Shown here one piece after another: positions 34,690 to 43,861 of a stretch of 64,000 bases of DNA (position 1 is its first letter; every line of letters starts with the position of its first letter). Source of the DNA: Niabella ginsenosidivorans (lineage in GTDB: Bacteria > Bacteroidota > Bacteroidia > Chitinophagales > Chitinophagaceae); the NCBI RefSeq assembly GCF_001654455.1, contig NZ_CP015772.1:2232001-2296000 (forward strand). The letters run 5' to 3'. The notes under the pieces were generated by a model. That model saw nothing but the letters and a program-made list of their open reading frames with translations, did not search any database and had not been told where the DNA came from. A program made the translations under genes and the position numbers.

Positions 34690-37116
34690 TCAAGTAAATT
34701 TAGGCCCCTTTTCTAAATTTTCAGGTTCCTGATTCGCACCAGGTTTTAACATGGCAAGGTGTCTATTATCAAACAATTCTGGAGCTAGTCTACAACCAAG
34801 TATGCTATATGGATAATGATTTTTATCCACATTCATCCCGATTACTACTACGCCTTTTGCATCATTTGCCTTTTTATCATCAAGAATATCGTAAATAATA
34901 TCGTCACGGTCTTTACGTAAATGATTATGATACCCGTAACCAGCAATAACAAATTGCCTATCCTCTTCAGCGGTTTCGAGCAAAATCCAGTTATGCGGGT
35001 GTTCTGCAATTCCTTTTAGCATTTTATTCTTCATTTCGTTGATAAATATTTCGAATTGCTTTTGAATATCGATAGATGCATTAAGCAAAATGTATGATAC
35101 CTCAAGCCAGGGTTGAGGTTTTTTCTCTTCCAGCCGGTATAATATATCCTTCCACCACTGGGTTTTCAATAACTGGGGTTTAACTACGGGTTCCTTATTC
35201 GCGGCACCAATAATGTAATTATCGAGCTCTTTCGCCTTCAAATCCATTTTAAAGAAGTCGTATTTTTTCATATCGCTACCTAAGTTAAAGCCATCATCGA
35301 GGTACCATGCCAAAAGATCCAATTCGTCGCCAATATATTCAACACTAGCTTCCATCTCGCGTCTACGCTGCAAATAATGAATTTTCTCTGCTGCCAACGG
35401 CAACAAATCAAACACCACCTGAAGATCCGTCAGGCTTATGGACGGAGCCAGTTTTTCAATAGGCTTATCTGTTACCCCGGCTCTAATTAACTGTTTAAGA
35501 TTGCTGCTTAGCATACCCAGATGGGATAAAGTTACTCCAAGAGGTATAAAATACTTAAGTGAAGAAGCATTGAACTTGTTATTAGGGCCTTTTTTGACTT
35601 TCAATGATAACTCGGCTGGGTTATCCTTCAAAAATTCTATAAATCGCAATGCCTGTTCTGAGGGCTCTTCAATGAGTTCCTGTAAGGTCTTAAATAAACG
35701 TTCTGGCGCACCTCGTTTTGCCGGCGCACTTACTAATCCGGCCTTAGCTTCCACTACAAGCGCAAACTTATCTACAATTACCAGTAGATCGTTTTCATAC
35801 TCTTTCCCATCATCCCCCTTCCATTTACTTCCCCGAAATATTTGTGCCATTGGGAAAGATTCTTTAAAAAGAAGAGCCACCTGTTCTTCAAGGTAAAAAG
35901 CTCTGCTGTCATTGTGTTTTTTTCTTAATTGCTCATCTCCGGCACAGAAATTTTCTAGTAAACTAATACTTAAATGAGTCATAATAGTCCATAAAGAGCT
36001 AAAGACACTATTGCTATCAATTAAAATAAATGGCTTTTCATGAACGGGGTTGTTAAGTAAAAAATATTCCTCATTATGATCTGCCAATTGGCCAAATTGT
36101 AGGCTGATTTCTCCGAAAATATACTTTAACTTTTCCGACGCTATTAAGCCATTTGAATAATCCTCCAGTGTTTTAAAATCAAATGTGAAAATCTCATCAA
36201 GATAAATATCCGAATGCATTAAAAACATTCCTTTAAGCTGTTGTAGCTTTTTACCAAATTTTTTCCAAATTTCCTCACGCTGTTCTGGAGTTGTTTTGCC
36301 AACTGGAAACTGACATTCATAGGCCTCCATCATTTTTATATAATTCTTCTGGTTTATAACTTCAGCAGTTTTTCGCATATGGACATTTATCCGTTCTTCA
36401 ACCACGTCAGCCATTTTATATATCAATTTTAGAAAAACAACTGGATCAAAGCCGTGATGATCGATAAAGGAATCTCGAATTGCATGAGCTAAGTCCAATG
36501 TAACAGATTCCATTTTATGTTTATAGGACCAATTTCTGACAGCAGTGGTATTAATCATCATTTCCATTCGCAACAAATGGAATGGAATTTCATCAGGGTT
36601 TTCAACATTCTCAAAAAAGGCATAGTATTTATATTTATTGAGCTCACAAGCAGTTTTAATGTCACTTTTGAACTTTTCTACCTCACTCGAAAATGGTTGC
36701 TGGTAATACGTCCTGGGGAGCGTTAGAGAAAATGCCTGAAGAAGTTCTTGATAATAGGGTGGAAAGTCTAAAGTACCGGTAACCGCTTCCTCATCGTATC
36801 CTGAAAATGACGTCATAAAATAATACATAGAGAAAGAGAGTAACTGCAACTGATCATAATTTTTGAACCAGTTTTGAATGGCTTTAAATTTCGCAGGAAA
36901 CTCTACTGTAGCCTTGCGCCCAATTTCTTTAATAACTGCCAATCGGTCTTCAAACGTCGTTTCAGTAGCTCCTTCGTTAAACGAAGCTTCAAAATATTTC
37001 ATTTTGATCGGATCGGGAGCTACGCCAGGGGCTATGTTTTTTGCCGAAGTTTGGTTGTGGGAAGATTTGGTTTTAGTTGAAATACGTTTTTTCTTCCTTG
37101 TTCTACTTCTTGGCAT
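34690..37116 (-). CDS. Large PD-(D/E)xK nuclease-like protein, candidate defense effector
   Basis: An 808-residue protein without signal peptide. A basic N-terminus (RTRKKKRISTKTK) is followed by about 370 helical residues with no recognised domain. Residues 408-460 form a nuclease-like core: E411 (LEEQVALLF), D443 (YENDLLVIVD), then E456 and K458 (LVVEAKAG), the PD-(D/E)xK arrangement of restriction-type and repair nucleases. The C-terminal 350 residues are again unassigned. It lies right after the IS256 end and is the last gene of a minus-strand group with a small membrane protein (87 bases upstream) and the GHKL-nuclease gene. Its family is not recognised; the defense role is inferred from neighbours and motif. 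Confidence 0.6.
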   Translation of the reverse strand: MPRSRTRKKKRISTKTKSSHNQTSAKNIAPGVAPDPIKMKYFEASFNEGATETTFEDRLAVIKEIGRKATVEFPAKFKAIQNWFKNYDQLQLLSFSMYYFMTSFSGYDEEAVTGTLDFPPYYQELLQAFSLTLPRTYYQQPFSSEVEKFKSDIKTACELNKYKYYAFFENVENPDEIPFHLLRMEMMINTTAVRNWSYKHKMESVTLDLAHAIRDSFIDHHGFDPVVFLKLIYKMADVVEERINVHMRKTAEVINQKNYIKMMEAYECQFPVGKTTPEQREEIWKKFGKKLQQLKGMFLMHSDIYLDEIFTFDFKTLEDYSNGLIASEKLKYIFGEISLQFGQLADHNEEYFLLNNPVHEKPFILIDSNSVFSSLWTIMTHLSISLLENFCAGDEQLRKKHNDSRAFYLEEQVALLFKESFPMAQIFRGSKWKGDDGKEYENDLLVIVDKFALVVEAKAGLVSAPAKRGAPERLFKTLQELIEEPSEQALRFIEFLKDNPAELSLKVKKGPNNKFNASSLKYFIPLGVTLSHLGMLSSNLKQLIRAGVTDKPIEKLAPSISLTDLQVVFDLLPLAAEKIHYLQRRREMEASVEYIGDELDLLAWYLDDGFNLGSDMKKYDFFKMDLKAKELDNYIIGAANKEPVVKPQLLKTQWWKDILYRLEEKKPQPWLEVSYILLNASIDIQKQFEIFINEMKNKMLKGIAEHPHNWILLETAEEDRQFVIAGYGYHNHLRKDRDDIIYDILDDKKANDAKGVVVIGMNVDKNHYPYSILGCRLAPELFDNRHLAMLKPGANQEPENLEKGPKFT

Positions 37117-37203
37117 AGATTTTTTTTATTTAAGGACTTCGAATGAATACGGCTTAATTTTGTAATTACGCAAACGACATTTTAAAATAGTGGGAACCCA
37201 AAC

Positions 37204-37629
37204 TTATTTTTTTTGAGTATTTATGGATGAGTTCTGGAAACGAAGCCAAATAACATTCCCCTTAATATCCGAAAGTCCTAGTTTCTTACGCAAGTCCTTC
37301 CTTAAGCTATTAATTAAGGGATCTAGTTCAAAATGCCTGTTTTGAGCTGCATCTTTGGCTAGTTGATGTGCCAACATTATTTGTTCCTCAGATCCGAAAA
37401 GCTGTATATCGGTAATAATGGACTCCAGCTGCCTATTTTCTACATTCTCGCGATGTGAGATTTCCTCAGCTAATACGCGGTAAGCTTTTATCAGATGATC
37501 AAGGGATATATCTCTGCGTTTAGCGATCCGATCTCTTCTATTAGTAAAATAATGTGCTGCTGCCCAGCCTCCAATAACTAAAAACGTCCCTATTGAGAAC
37601 TTGATAATATCTGCCGCTGCGGATTCCAT
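37204..37629 (-). CDS. Small membrane-anchored protein of unknown function
   Basis: A 141-residue protein with a single N-terminal membrane segment (FSIGTFLVIGGWAAAHYF, residues 12-29) followed by a basic, helical cytoplasmic portion (RRDRIAKRRDISLDHLIKAY). No family is recognised. Anchored small proteins of this shape occur next to nuclease effectors in some defense loci and could place or restrain a complex at the membrane, which is inference. Gaps are 127 bases from the GHKL gene and 87 bases to the PD-(D/E)xK gene, same strand. Confidence 0.6.
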   Translation of the reverse strand: MESAAADIIKFSIGTFLVIGGWAAAHYFTNRRDRIAKRRDISLDHLIKAYRVLAEEISHRENVENRQLESIITDIQLFGSEEQIMLAHQLAKDAAQNRHFELDPLINSLRKDLRKKLGLSDIKGNVIWLRFQNSSINTQKK

Positions 37630-37756
37630 ATTGTTATTGATTTTATGAGGAGTAAGCTTTAAAATCTATTTTCTAAGTACTAAAAATCTTTGTCGTAATT
37701 GCAGTTTGATATTTCTTTCTACGAAATGAAGGGGAGTATGATATTTATCATCAGCA

Positions 37757-39811
37757 TTATTTTACAAATCGTAATTGAGCAGATGTTTTCTCTGTAATTA
37801 ATTCAGAATATTCAGTCTCAAATTTCTCATTTACGGTCTTGTCCTTTATTTTTAGCTGATTTGACAAGTAGCCTAGTTTTCGTTTGTTCTGCTCAATCAG
37901 CTCTGCCCACTCCATTACATAAACTTCAATATTTTTTTCACTCTTTTTATCATATAAAAATGGCTGATCAGGAGAATTGGATCTTCTCGATTTGACTTTA
38001 GATTTGGCAAATTTTGTCAGCTTAGAAGATATTAGCAGTAGCTTATATTTGACCTTATTGGCAGGCAAACCAGAATGCTGTTCAATAGTAAAGGCATATC
38101 TGTCAATTTGATTAAGTTCCTTTTCACTTATTGCGCATTTGGGAGCTTTCAATTCCACAATCATAATTTCTCTCTCATCAGCGTCGTTTACCTTTTCATT
38201 CATAAAAAACAAATCAGTAATATCGTCAGGTGTTCCTTCATCGTTTATCAAGTTTTCGTCTTCTTCAGTAGGCTCATAGTTGAAATGCTTATCTCTTAGT
38301 TCCTTCAAAATATTACCTATTTTTTTATCAGACCAAAGGTGTGGTGTCCCGTTATAGTTTTCGCCAAATACCCACAACTCATTTTCAACTATTTTATGTA
38401 GTTGGCTGCGTTCCTTCAAGCATTTAGAAATCTCCCCATAAGTAAGTTCATGAAGAAAATAAAGAAACTCCAATTTGTTTGCAACGAGATTTGCAAAATG
38501 AACAACATCTTCAATGTCCGTCTTATCCAAAAGTGTTCTGAATTTTTGAACATTGTCATCCGACATTTTTAGGATTTTCCGAAAAATATATTCTATGTCT
38601 CCGTTTAATATCGATCTATCTAAAAGCGGGTAAAGAAAAGTTCGGATAGAATCATTTTTCCGAATTAAAGCATGTTCCTCTTCGATTAAGTACGCAGCCT
38701 TTTTAAATATGATTTCCTGAGCTTTAGAGGCCGGAGCCTCTTCTTTGTATGGGTAATACTTGTCTTTCTCTAGTTCGATTAGGAATTTCTCAAACTTTTT
38801 GTTTCGAGATTTAAAAAAATCGTTAATGGTATTTTTGATATTTTCTTTTACACCCTTAACTTCTTCTTCACCCAAAGATTCAATATCTAAATTTCTAAAT
38901 AAATCACTATTGAAAAAGTCGGATTCGATATAGACAAACCAGGTACCCAAATCAGGGGTATACCAGTCGGAAGAGTAAGTATATTCATGAGCTACACTTT
39001 TAATTCCGGCATTGTCTATCTGAAAAAACACTTTTACTTTATTTAATGAAGATTTTATATTGTAGAAGTAAAGTTTTATCTCATGACTTCTGCCTTTTTT
39101 GTCGGTGTGAGGTATAACTTTTTTTATAGGCAAATCAATTAAAAACTCATCCCGTTTTACTGCTTCTCCGTTTACATGAAACTTTACTTTGCTATGGAAA
39201 ATTTCATAAGGATAATTTTCAAAAATTGATTGTCGAATATTTTGAAGCAAGAAATTTTGGGTTATTAAATTTCGTCTTGCCGGTTTGGGTTTAATATTAT
39301 GATGAAGATTTTGTATGGTTACTTTGTAATAAGTATTGGCTGGCTGTTCTAAATATTCGTAGTCCACTTTAAATTCAGTTTGCTCCAACTGAGCATCTCT
39401 AAAGTCTGTGGTGTCTATACCGAAAGTGGTTTTTGAAAATTGTTTTTTCTTTTCATCATAAGCAATCGTTTCAATATGCATTAATTCCCCAATCTGAAAA
39501 GAACTAAATCTGCCAATTCCTTGTCCACTTTGTTTTGCTGTTGTCCCAATCTCCAATATTTTATTGTCAAAATCTGAATAAGAAACTCCATGTCCATCAT
39601 CGGATACTATTATTTGCTTAATGCCAGATTTAGTAAACACATCATCTGTATAATCTATTTCTATATATACATTTTTTGCATTGGCTTGAAGTGAATTATT
39701 GATGAGCTCTTTCAGAGCCGCGAAAGTATCGCTATAGTTAGTAAGGAGATCCTTTATTACTCTGGAATTGGTCGTTATTTTCTTGGTTACTGTTGTCATT
39801 GTAAAATACAA
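37757..39811 (-). CDS. GHKL ATPase fused to a C-terminal nuclease-like domain
   Basis: A 684-residue protein. The N-terminal HSP90-like ATPase domain shows the N-box E35/N39 (ALKELINNSLQAN), the G1 motif DDGHGV (residues 71-76) and the glycine lid SGQGIGRFSSF (95-105), as in MORC- and MutL-like ATPases. The C-terminus (residues 465-600) looks like a PD-(D/E)xK fold: E477 (IVENELWVFGE), D533 (ITDLFF), E553 and K555 (IVELKAP) and Q568. Such a protein could use ATP-driven clamp closure to activate DNA cleavage; this is inference. The start could also be the ATG at 39799. It follows the DUF4145 gene by 32 bases. Confidence 0.7.
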   Translation of the reverse strand: MYFTMTTVTKKITTNSRVIKDLLTNYSDTFAALKELINNSLQANAKNVYIEIDYTDDVFTKSGIKQIIVSDDGHGVSYSDFDNKILEIGTTAKQSGQGIGRFSSFQIGELMHIETIAYDEKKKQFSKTTFGIDTTDFRDAQLEQTEFKVDYEYLEQPANTYYKVTIQNLHHNIKPKPARRNLITQNFLLQNIRQSIFENYPYEIFHSKVKFHVNGEAVKRDEFLIDLPIKKVIPHTDKKGRSHEIKLYFYNIKSSLNKVKVFFQIDNAGIKSVAHEYTYSSDWYTPDLGTWFVYIESDFFNSDLFRNLDIESLGEEEVKGVKENIKNTINDFFKSRNKKFEKFLIELEKDKYYPYKEEAPASKAQEIIFKKAAYLIEEEHALIRKNDSIRTFLYPLLDRSILNGDIEYIFRKILKMSDDNVQKFRTLLDKTDIEDVVHFANLVANKLEFLYFLHELTYGEISKCLKERSQLHKIVENELWVFGENYNGTPHLWSDKKIGNILKELRDKHFNYEPTEEDENLINDEGTPDDITDLFFMNEKVNDADEREIMIVELKAPKCAISEKELNQIDRYAFTIEQHSGLPANKVKYKLLLISSKLTKFAKSKVKSRRSNSPDQPFLYDKKSEKNIEVYVMEWAELIEQNKRKLGYLSNQLKIKDKTVNEKFETEYSELITEKTSAQLRFVK

Positions 39812-39843
39812 AAAATGATTGTGAATCTGAAAGTAGTATACAT

Positions 39844-40521
39844 TTATTTTACCTGCATTTTTCGATCAATGGATTTTTTCAATGCTTCAATTTTTGATGG
39901 AGCAACGTAAACATATTCCAGCATTGCAATTAAGAAGTCTTTCATAGCTCTAACCTCTTCGATATCTATTTGATAACTCACATCATGTGCTCCTATGTTG
40001 CCTAATGTTCTCAGCGCATCCGCCATTTTTGCCAAGTTGGCCGGGATGATATTTTTTGTTGCTAAATCGGTTATCTGCTCCTTTAGATTTCTACCAGCGG
40101 CCTTCTGATCCTTACATAATAATTCCAGCGACTTTCTAATTAATAGAGAAAAGGCTGTAAACGATACCTTCTCAACTTTTAAAGCTTCATTATATGTTTG
40201 TTGTATCTGTATAGGAATATGATCGGTCAATGTTCTTATTACTGGATAGCACAGTGTTGCTTCAGTAATATATCCTGGATGTTCATCAAATTCGGTGTCA
40301 TAGAAAAGAGAAATACCGCCACAGGTTTTATATCTTGTTAAATAATAAGAGCATTCAATCTCAATTGTTTCAAATGGATTGACAGTATTATATCCTGTTG
40401 ATGTTGACTCCGCTTCACAAAGCAAAAAATGACCCGCTTTATTACCGCAGTGAGAACAAGCCAATATCAATTCAGCAGTTACTTTTACTTTCTTCATTTT
40501 GGGTTTGGTTTGTATCGGCAC
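39844..40521 (-). CDS. DUF4145-type protein with zinc-ribbon-like N-terminus
   Basis: A 225-residue protein. An N-terminal C-x2-C (ACSHCGNKAG) plus later cysteines suggest a zinc ribbon. The C-terminal half matches the DUF4145 helical pattern (LLIRKSLELLCKDQKAAG, then DALRTLGNIGAHD). DUF4145 proteins are common near restriction-modification and other defense genes; the domain is HEPN-related. It sits between HigA (22 bases) and the GHKL-nuclease gene (32 bases), all on the minus strand, so it is probably transcribed with both. Confidence 0.75.
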   Translation of the reverse strand: MPIQTKPKMKKVKVTAELILACSHCGNKAGHFLLCEAESTSTGYNTVNPFETIEIECSYYLTRYKTCGGISLFYDTEFDEHPGYITEATLCYPVIRTLTDHIPIQIQQTYNEALKVEKVSFTAFSLLIRKSLELLCKDQKAAGRNLKEQITDLATKNIIPANLAKMADALRTLGNIGAHDVSYQIDIEEVRAMKDFLIAMLEYVYVAPSKIEALKKSIDRKMQVK

Positions 40522-40543
40522 TATTTATATCTCAAAAGAGTTG

Positions 40544-40990
40544 CTATGCAACTTCCAATTCTTTCTTAGTGTTCATTACACTTGCATTTCTTAAATGTGC
40601 ATTTTCCGGCACCGTTAATTTATAGGGACGGTTAAACGCCTCCTGTGAAATTTTAAAATGGATGGCCAGCTTACGGATCACTTCTTTTGAAAGCCCTTTC
40701 TTATAGTTCAAAATATCCGAAATATATCCTTTGCTTATATTTAAAACGGGCACCAGGTCTTTGGCCTTAAGATCATGTTCTTTCATAAGAGATTGCAAAA
40801 GTTGTATAGGGTCTAACTCTTCAAAAGTATTATGCACCTCATCCCATTTTTCAATAAGCAGGGTAAGCAATGCAATTTCATCTTTTGTATCCCTATCTTT
40901 ATTGCCGGAAAACAACAATTGCTCCAATGCGTTACAATAATCCCGGTACTGGGCTTTACTAGTAATTACCTTATATTTTAATGCTGCCAT
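40544..40990 (-). CDS. higA: HigA-type antitoxin with XRE helix-turn-helix
   Basis: A 148-residue protein of the HigA-like group, with an N-terminal helical region and a helix-turn-helix at residues 70-120 (KAKDLVPVLNISKGYISDILN). It lies 12 bases after HigB on the same strand, the usual toxin-first order of the HigBA type. Such antitoxins bind and neutralise HigB and repress their own promoter. It also precedes the DUF4145 and GHKL genes by 22 bases, so autoregulation could extend to them. Confidence 0.85.
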   Translation of the reverse strand: MAALKYKVITSKAQYRDYCNALEQLLFSGNKDRDTKDEIALLTLLIEKWDEVHNTFEELDPIQLLQSLMKEHDLKAKDLVPVLNISKGYISDILNYKKGLSKEVIRKLAIHFKISQEAFNRPYKLTVPENAHLRNASVMNTKKELEVA

Positions 40991-41002
40991 AATTTCTTTT
41001 CT

Positions 41003-41335
41003 TTAATAATCGCTTCTTGTGTATTGTTCATCATTTGCACATAACTTATCATACTGTGCATGTGTACCAATCCAGCAAATGAATAAATGCATTTGTTTAT
41101 CTCCAAACGCATATTTGCCAATCATCCTGTATTTATTACCACCAATATCAAATACCACTCTGTTGCTGCCATTGCCCAGCAAATCAGCACTGGGAAATGT
41201 GGCTGAAATATCCGCCGGATTGTCCCAATCTCCATACTTTACTTTTATAAGCCATTCTGCAAATGAGGCCCTGCTTTGGGCATTGTGTCTTACAAAATCT
41301 TCTATGGTTTCTTTTCTTATCAGGTGGACTTTCAT
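41003..41335 (-). CDS. higB: HigB-type mRNA interferase toxin
   Basis: A 110-residue HigB-family toxin: the segment FAEWLIKVKYGDWDNPADI, SNRVVFDIGGNKYRMIGKY and the LFICWIGTHAQYDKL C-terminal pattern are typical of this RelE-like fold. It cleaves translated mRNA. It is the first gene of the minus-strand block including HigA. The ATG at 41335 gives the normal N-terminus MKVHLIRKETIEDFV. The frame is intact. Confidence 0.88.
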   Translation of the reverse strand: MKVHLIRKETIEDFVRHNAQSRASFAEWLIKVKYGDWDNPADISATFPSADLLGNGSNRVVFDIGGNKYRMIGKYAFGDKQMHLFICWIGTHAQYDKLCANDEQYTRSDY

Positions 41336-41514
41336 AGCAAAATTACGTTTTTTTATTCAAAAGTTCACATTTAGAGAACTTTTAAATACCGCAAGCTAAC
41401 CAATTGAAAACAATAGCACTGCTAAAATACTTAGTTTTTTAAAAACGGATAGTGCAAGTTATACACAGGCCGTTAAAACTTTTGATTCCACCACTTGAAC
41501 AAAAAACGATTCTT

Positions 41515-42654
41515 TTAAAACAAAGCATCATTTAACAGGTAGCTGGTGCTTCTGCCACCTGCCGGCTCTTTCACCAACAGTTGCCGGTTTATCAGGTCCT
41601 GGATATCCCGTATAGCTGTGTCTTGGGAGGTTTTGGCAATCTTTGCCCATTTGGAGGAGGTGAGCTTACCAGTAAACCCATCCAGCAATTTATTTAGCAT
41701 CAGCTTTTGCCGGTCATTTAAAGTGTGCGTGGCCGGCTGTTTCCAAAAGGCAGCCTTCTTCATTACCCCGGCTAACGTAGTGCCTGCGGCCTCTATGGAT
41801 CGTTCCAGGCAGCCCAGGAACCAATGGATCCATGGGGTTATATCCATCCGGCCTTTTTGGGTTGCCTCCAGTATATCATAATAGGCTTTACGTTCAGCCC
41901 GGATTTGGGTAGACATGCTGTAAAATCGCTGCCGCGTTTCATCTGCACGGGCCAGCTGCATATCCGTTATGGCCCGGGCTATACGGCCATTACCATCGTC
42001 AAACGGGTGTATCGTCACAAACCACAAATGGGCAATAGCTGCCCTTAATACCGGGTCTGTTTTATCCGGAGCATTAAACCAATCCAGGAATGCTCTCATT
42101 TCAGCCGGAACCTGGTCTGCATCCGGTGCCTGGAAATGCACCGTCTCCCGCCCCATAGGGCCGGATACAACCTGCATGGGATCATCAGGCAGGTTATCCC
42201 GCCATTGGCCGGTTACGATCCGGTGCATACCACTGCGCCCTGCCGGGAACAAAGAGGCCTGCCAGCCAAAAAGCCGGTCTTCAGTAAGTAACTCCTGATA
42301 TTGCTGGGTAGCATCCAGCATCATTTCCACAACGCCCTCCACGTTACGATCGGCAGGAATTAAACCGGCAATATCCATCCCCAAACGTCGGGCTACAGAA
42401 GAGCGCACCTGTTCGGCATCTAATACTTCACCCTCTATTTCACTGGATTTGAGCACATCTAATGTAAGGGTTTGCAAGGTAGCTTCCTCCCGCAGGGTAA
42501 ACCCCAGGTTTTCCATTCGTCCCAGTAGCCGGCCCTGTTGATGGCGTACGCCTGCCAGCACGGAAGCTATTTCTCCCGTGTTCCATTGAAAATGAGGCCA
42601 TTGGGTCAATTGATAGATATACATTCTACGCATTTTGTGCAACGAATATATCAA
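41515..42654 (-). CDS. Fic family protein (AMPylase-like) with inhibitory helix
   Basis: A 379-residue Fic protein. The catalytic motif HPFDDGNGRIAR matches the HPFx(D/E)GNGRxxR consensus exactly. The inhibitory S-x3-E-G motif is present as SSEIEG near residue 73, placing it in the self-inhibited class. The N-terminal DUF4172-like region (YIYQLTQWPHFQW) and a C-terminal winged-helix part (KLTSSKWAKIAKTSQDTAIRDI) are typical. Fic enzymes transfer AMP to target proteins. The ORF can start at several ATGs; the one at 42624 (MYIYQL) matches relatives best. It is a single gene between HigBA and the mobilization module. Confidence 0.9.
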   Translation of the reverse strand: MIYSLHKMRRMYIYQLTQWPHFQWNTGEIASVLAGVRHQQGRLLGRMENLGFTLREEATLQTLTLDVLKSSEIEGEVLDAEQVRSSVARRLGMDIAGLIPADRNVEGVVEMMLDATQQYQELLTEDRLFGWQASLFPAGRSGMHRIVTGQWRDNLPDDPMQVVSGPMGRETVHFQAPDADQVPAEMRAFLDWFNAPDKTDPVLRAAIAHLWFVTIHPFDDGNGRIARAITDMQLARADETRQRFYSMSTQIRAERKAYYDILEATQKGRMDITPWIHWFLGCLERSIEAAGTTLAGVMKKAAFWKQPATHTLNDRQKLMLNKLLDGFTGKLTSSKWAKIAKTSQDTAIRDIQDLINRQLLVKEPAGGRSTSYLLNDALF

Positions 42655-42681
42655 ATATTTTCCGCATTAGCAATTTTTATA

Positions 42682-42718
42682 CGCAAAAAACGCGAAGAAT
42701 AGTGCTGTTATTCTTCGC
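42682..42718 (-). terminator. Intrinsic terminator after the mobilization genes
   Basis: GCGAAGAATA (42692-42701) and its perfect complement (42709-42718) form a 10-base stem with a 7-base loop; on the minus strand it is followed by GCGTTTTTTGCG. It lies about 105 bases beyond the relaxase stop codon, on the relaxase strand. Confidence 0.8.
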
Positions 42719-42823
42719 ACACACTCTCAGTATAATATGAATCTTCATCAATGGCTCGTTGCTTTCTGTATTTTCCTGGCTTCAGATTGAAGCCCCTTGG
42801 GCTTGTTTTATAATGCAATAGGC

Positions 42824-43861
42824 CTATAGCCGGTAGCCTCTTTTTTTCTTTTTTCTAATGTTCCGGTAGTATTCCCGCTCTATTTGTGATGTAGCATAGT
42901 CCTCTGGTGATGGATACTGTACTTTATATAAATCGGCTACCAGATCGGCGGCATTTTCTGCCGCTTGTTTTACTGATTGTATAAATGCGCTAATAAAATC
43001 GCTTTCCCGCGGATTTCTCTTGTATGGTGCAAAAGGCACGGTAAGTCGCCAGATATTTGAGCGCCCGTTTTCCGGGCTTTCTTTCCTTCCTTCTGGCCGG
43101 CCCTGAGTGATGTATTGAGTTTGGTTTTTCTGCAATATTTTCTCAATGGTGTTTAAAGAAAGCCCCATATCGCTGCCTTTTATTTTAACGCCCTCTTTAT
43201 CAATAAAAGAAATACCCCGGCCTTTAATAATTTCAAAACCTTGCTCCCTTACTTTCTGCTGAAAGCTTTCCATAGTTTTTGATGAACGCAATATTTGGCG
43301 TAAACGGACTTTAATATGATCCCTTCGCTGGTCATTCCTGGGTAGTAATTGCTGGTCTTTTGGTAAAAAACGCCGGGGGCTTAATACCGGCTGTAGCTGA
43401 AACTTCTTTTCCATTTTCCGGCAGAACTCCGTCATGCGCTTATAGCTATTGCTGTCCGACACATTGGTTTTGCCGCTATAACCAATCCGGTTGGCCACAA
43501 TATGAATATGCTGGTGCTGGGTGTCCTTATGTTCTACTGCTATAAATTGGTTGTCAGCAAAACCAAATTCCTTTGCACAATCCTGGGCAATCTGGATGAG
43601 TTGTGACCTTGACAAATGCTCTCCGGGTGCCATACTCAAGACTAAATGGAAAACTGGTTTGGATTGCTTTGGGTTCAATTTCCGCACTTCGCGGAACTGC
43701 TGCGCCAGTTCTTTCCTGTTGCCAAAACATTTATTGAAGAGTAAAATCTCTGCCCGGTTTTCTATAATGGTCTGATCTGGATCTTCCTTCATTTTTTTGT
43801 CTTCAAGGCAATAGCCGATACACCCACTAAAACCTTTTCCAGTAATAACCTTACCGATCAT
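42824..43861 (-). CDS. Relaxase/mobilization nuclease (MOBP-like)
   Basis: A 345-residue relaxase with the histidine-rich metal-binding motif HQHIHIVANR (H116, H118, H120 and N124) and an upstream FHLVLSMAPGE motif. The N-terminal GCIGYCL region holds the candidate catalytic tyrosine. It would nick DNA at oriT and lead the strand during mobilization. Its start overlaps the MobC stop by 4 bases, so the two are translationally coupled. The C-terminus is basic (RNIRKKKKRGYRL). The frame is intact. Confidence 0.9.
   Translation of the reverse strand: MIGKVITGKGFSGCIGYCLEDKKMKEDPDQTIIENRAEILLFNKCFGNRKELAQQFREVRKLNPKQSKPVFHLVLSMAPGEHLSRSQLIQIAQDCAKEFGFADNQFIAVEHKDTQHQHIHIVANRIGYSGKTNVSDSNSYKRMTEFCRKMEKKFQLQPVLSPRRFLPKDQQLLPRNDQRRDHIKVRLRQILRSSKTMESFQQKVREQGFEIIKGRGISFIDKEGVKIKGSDMGLSLNTIEKILQKNQTQYITQGRPEGRKESPENGRSNIWRLTVPFAPYKRNPRESDFISAFIQSVKQAAENAADLVADLYKVQYPSPEDYATSQIEREYYRNIRKKKKRGYRL

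Noticed and set aside
41338-41361. Promoter for higB (CAAAATTA and CAAA on the plus strand)
   Set aside because: The spacer is 12 bases, and the -7 element would sit 2 bases before the start codon.
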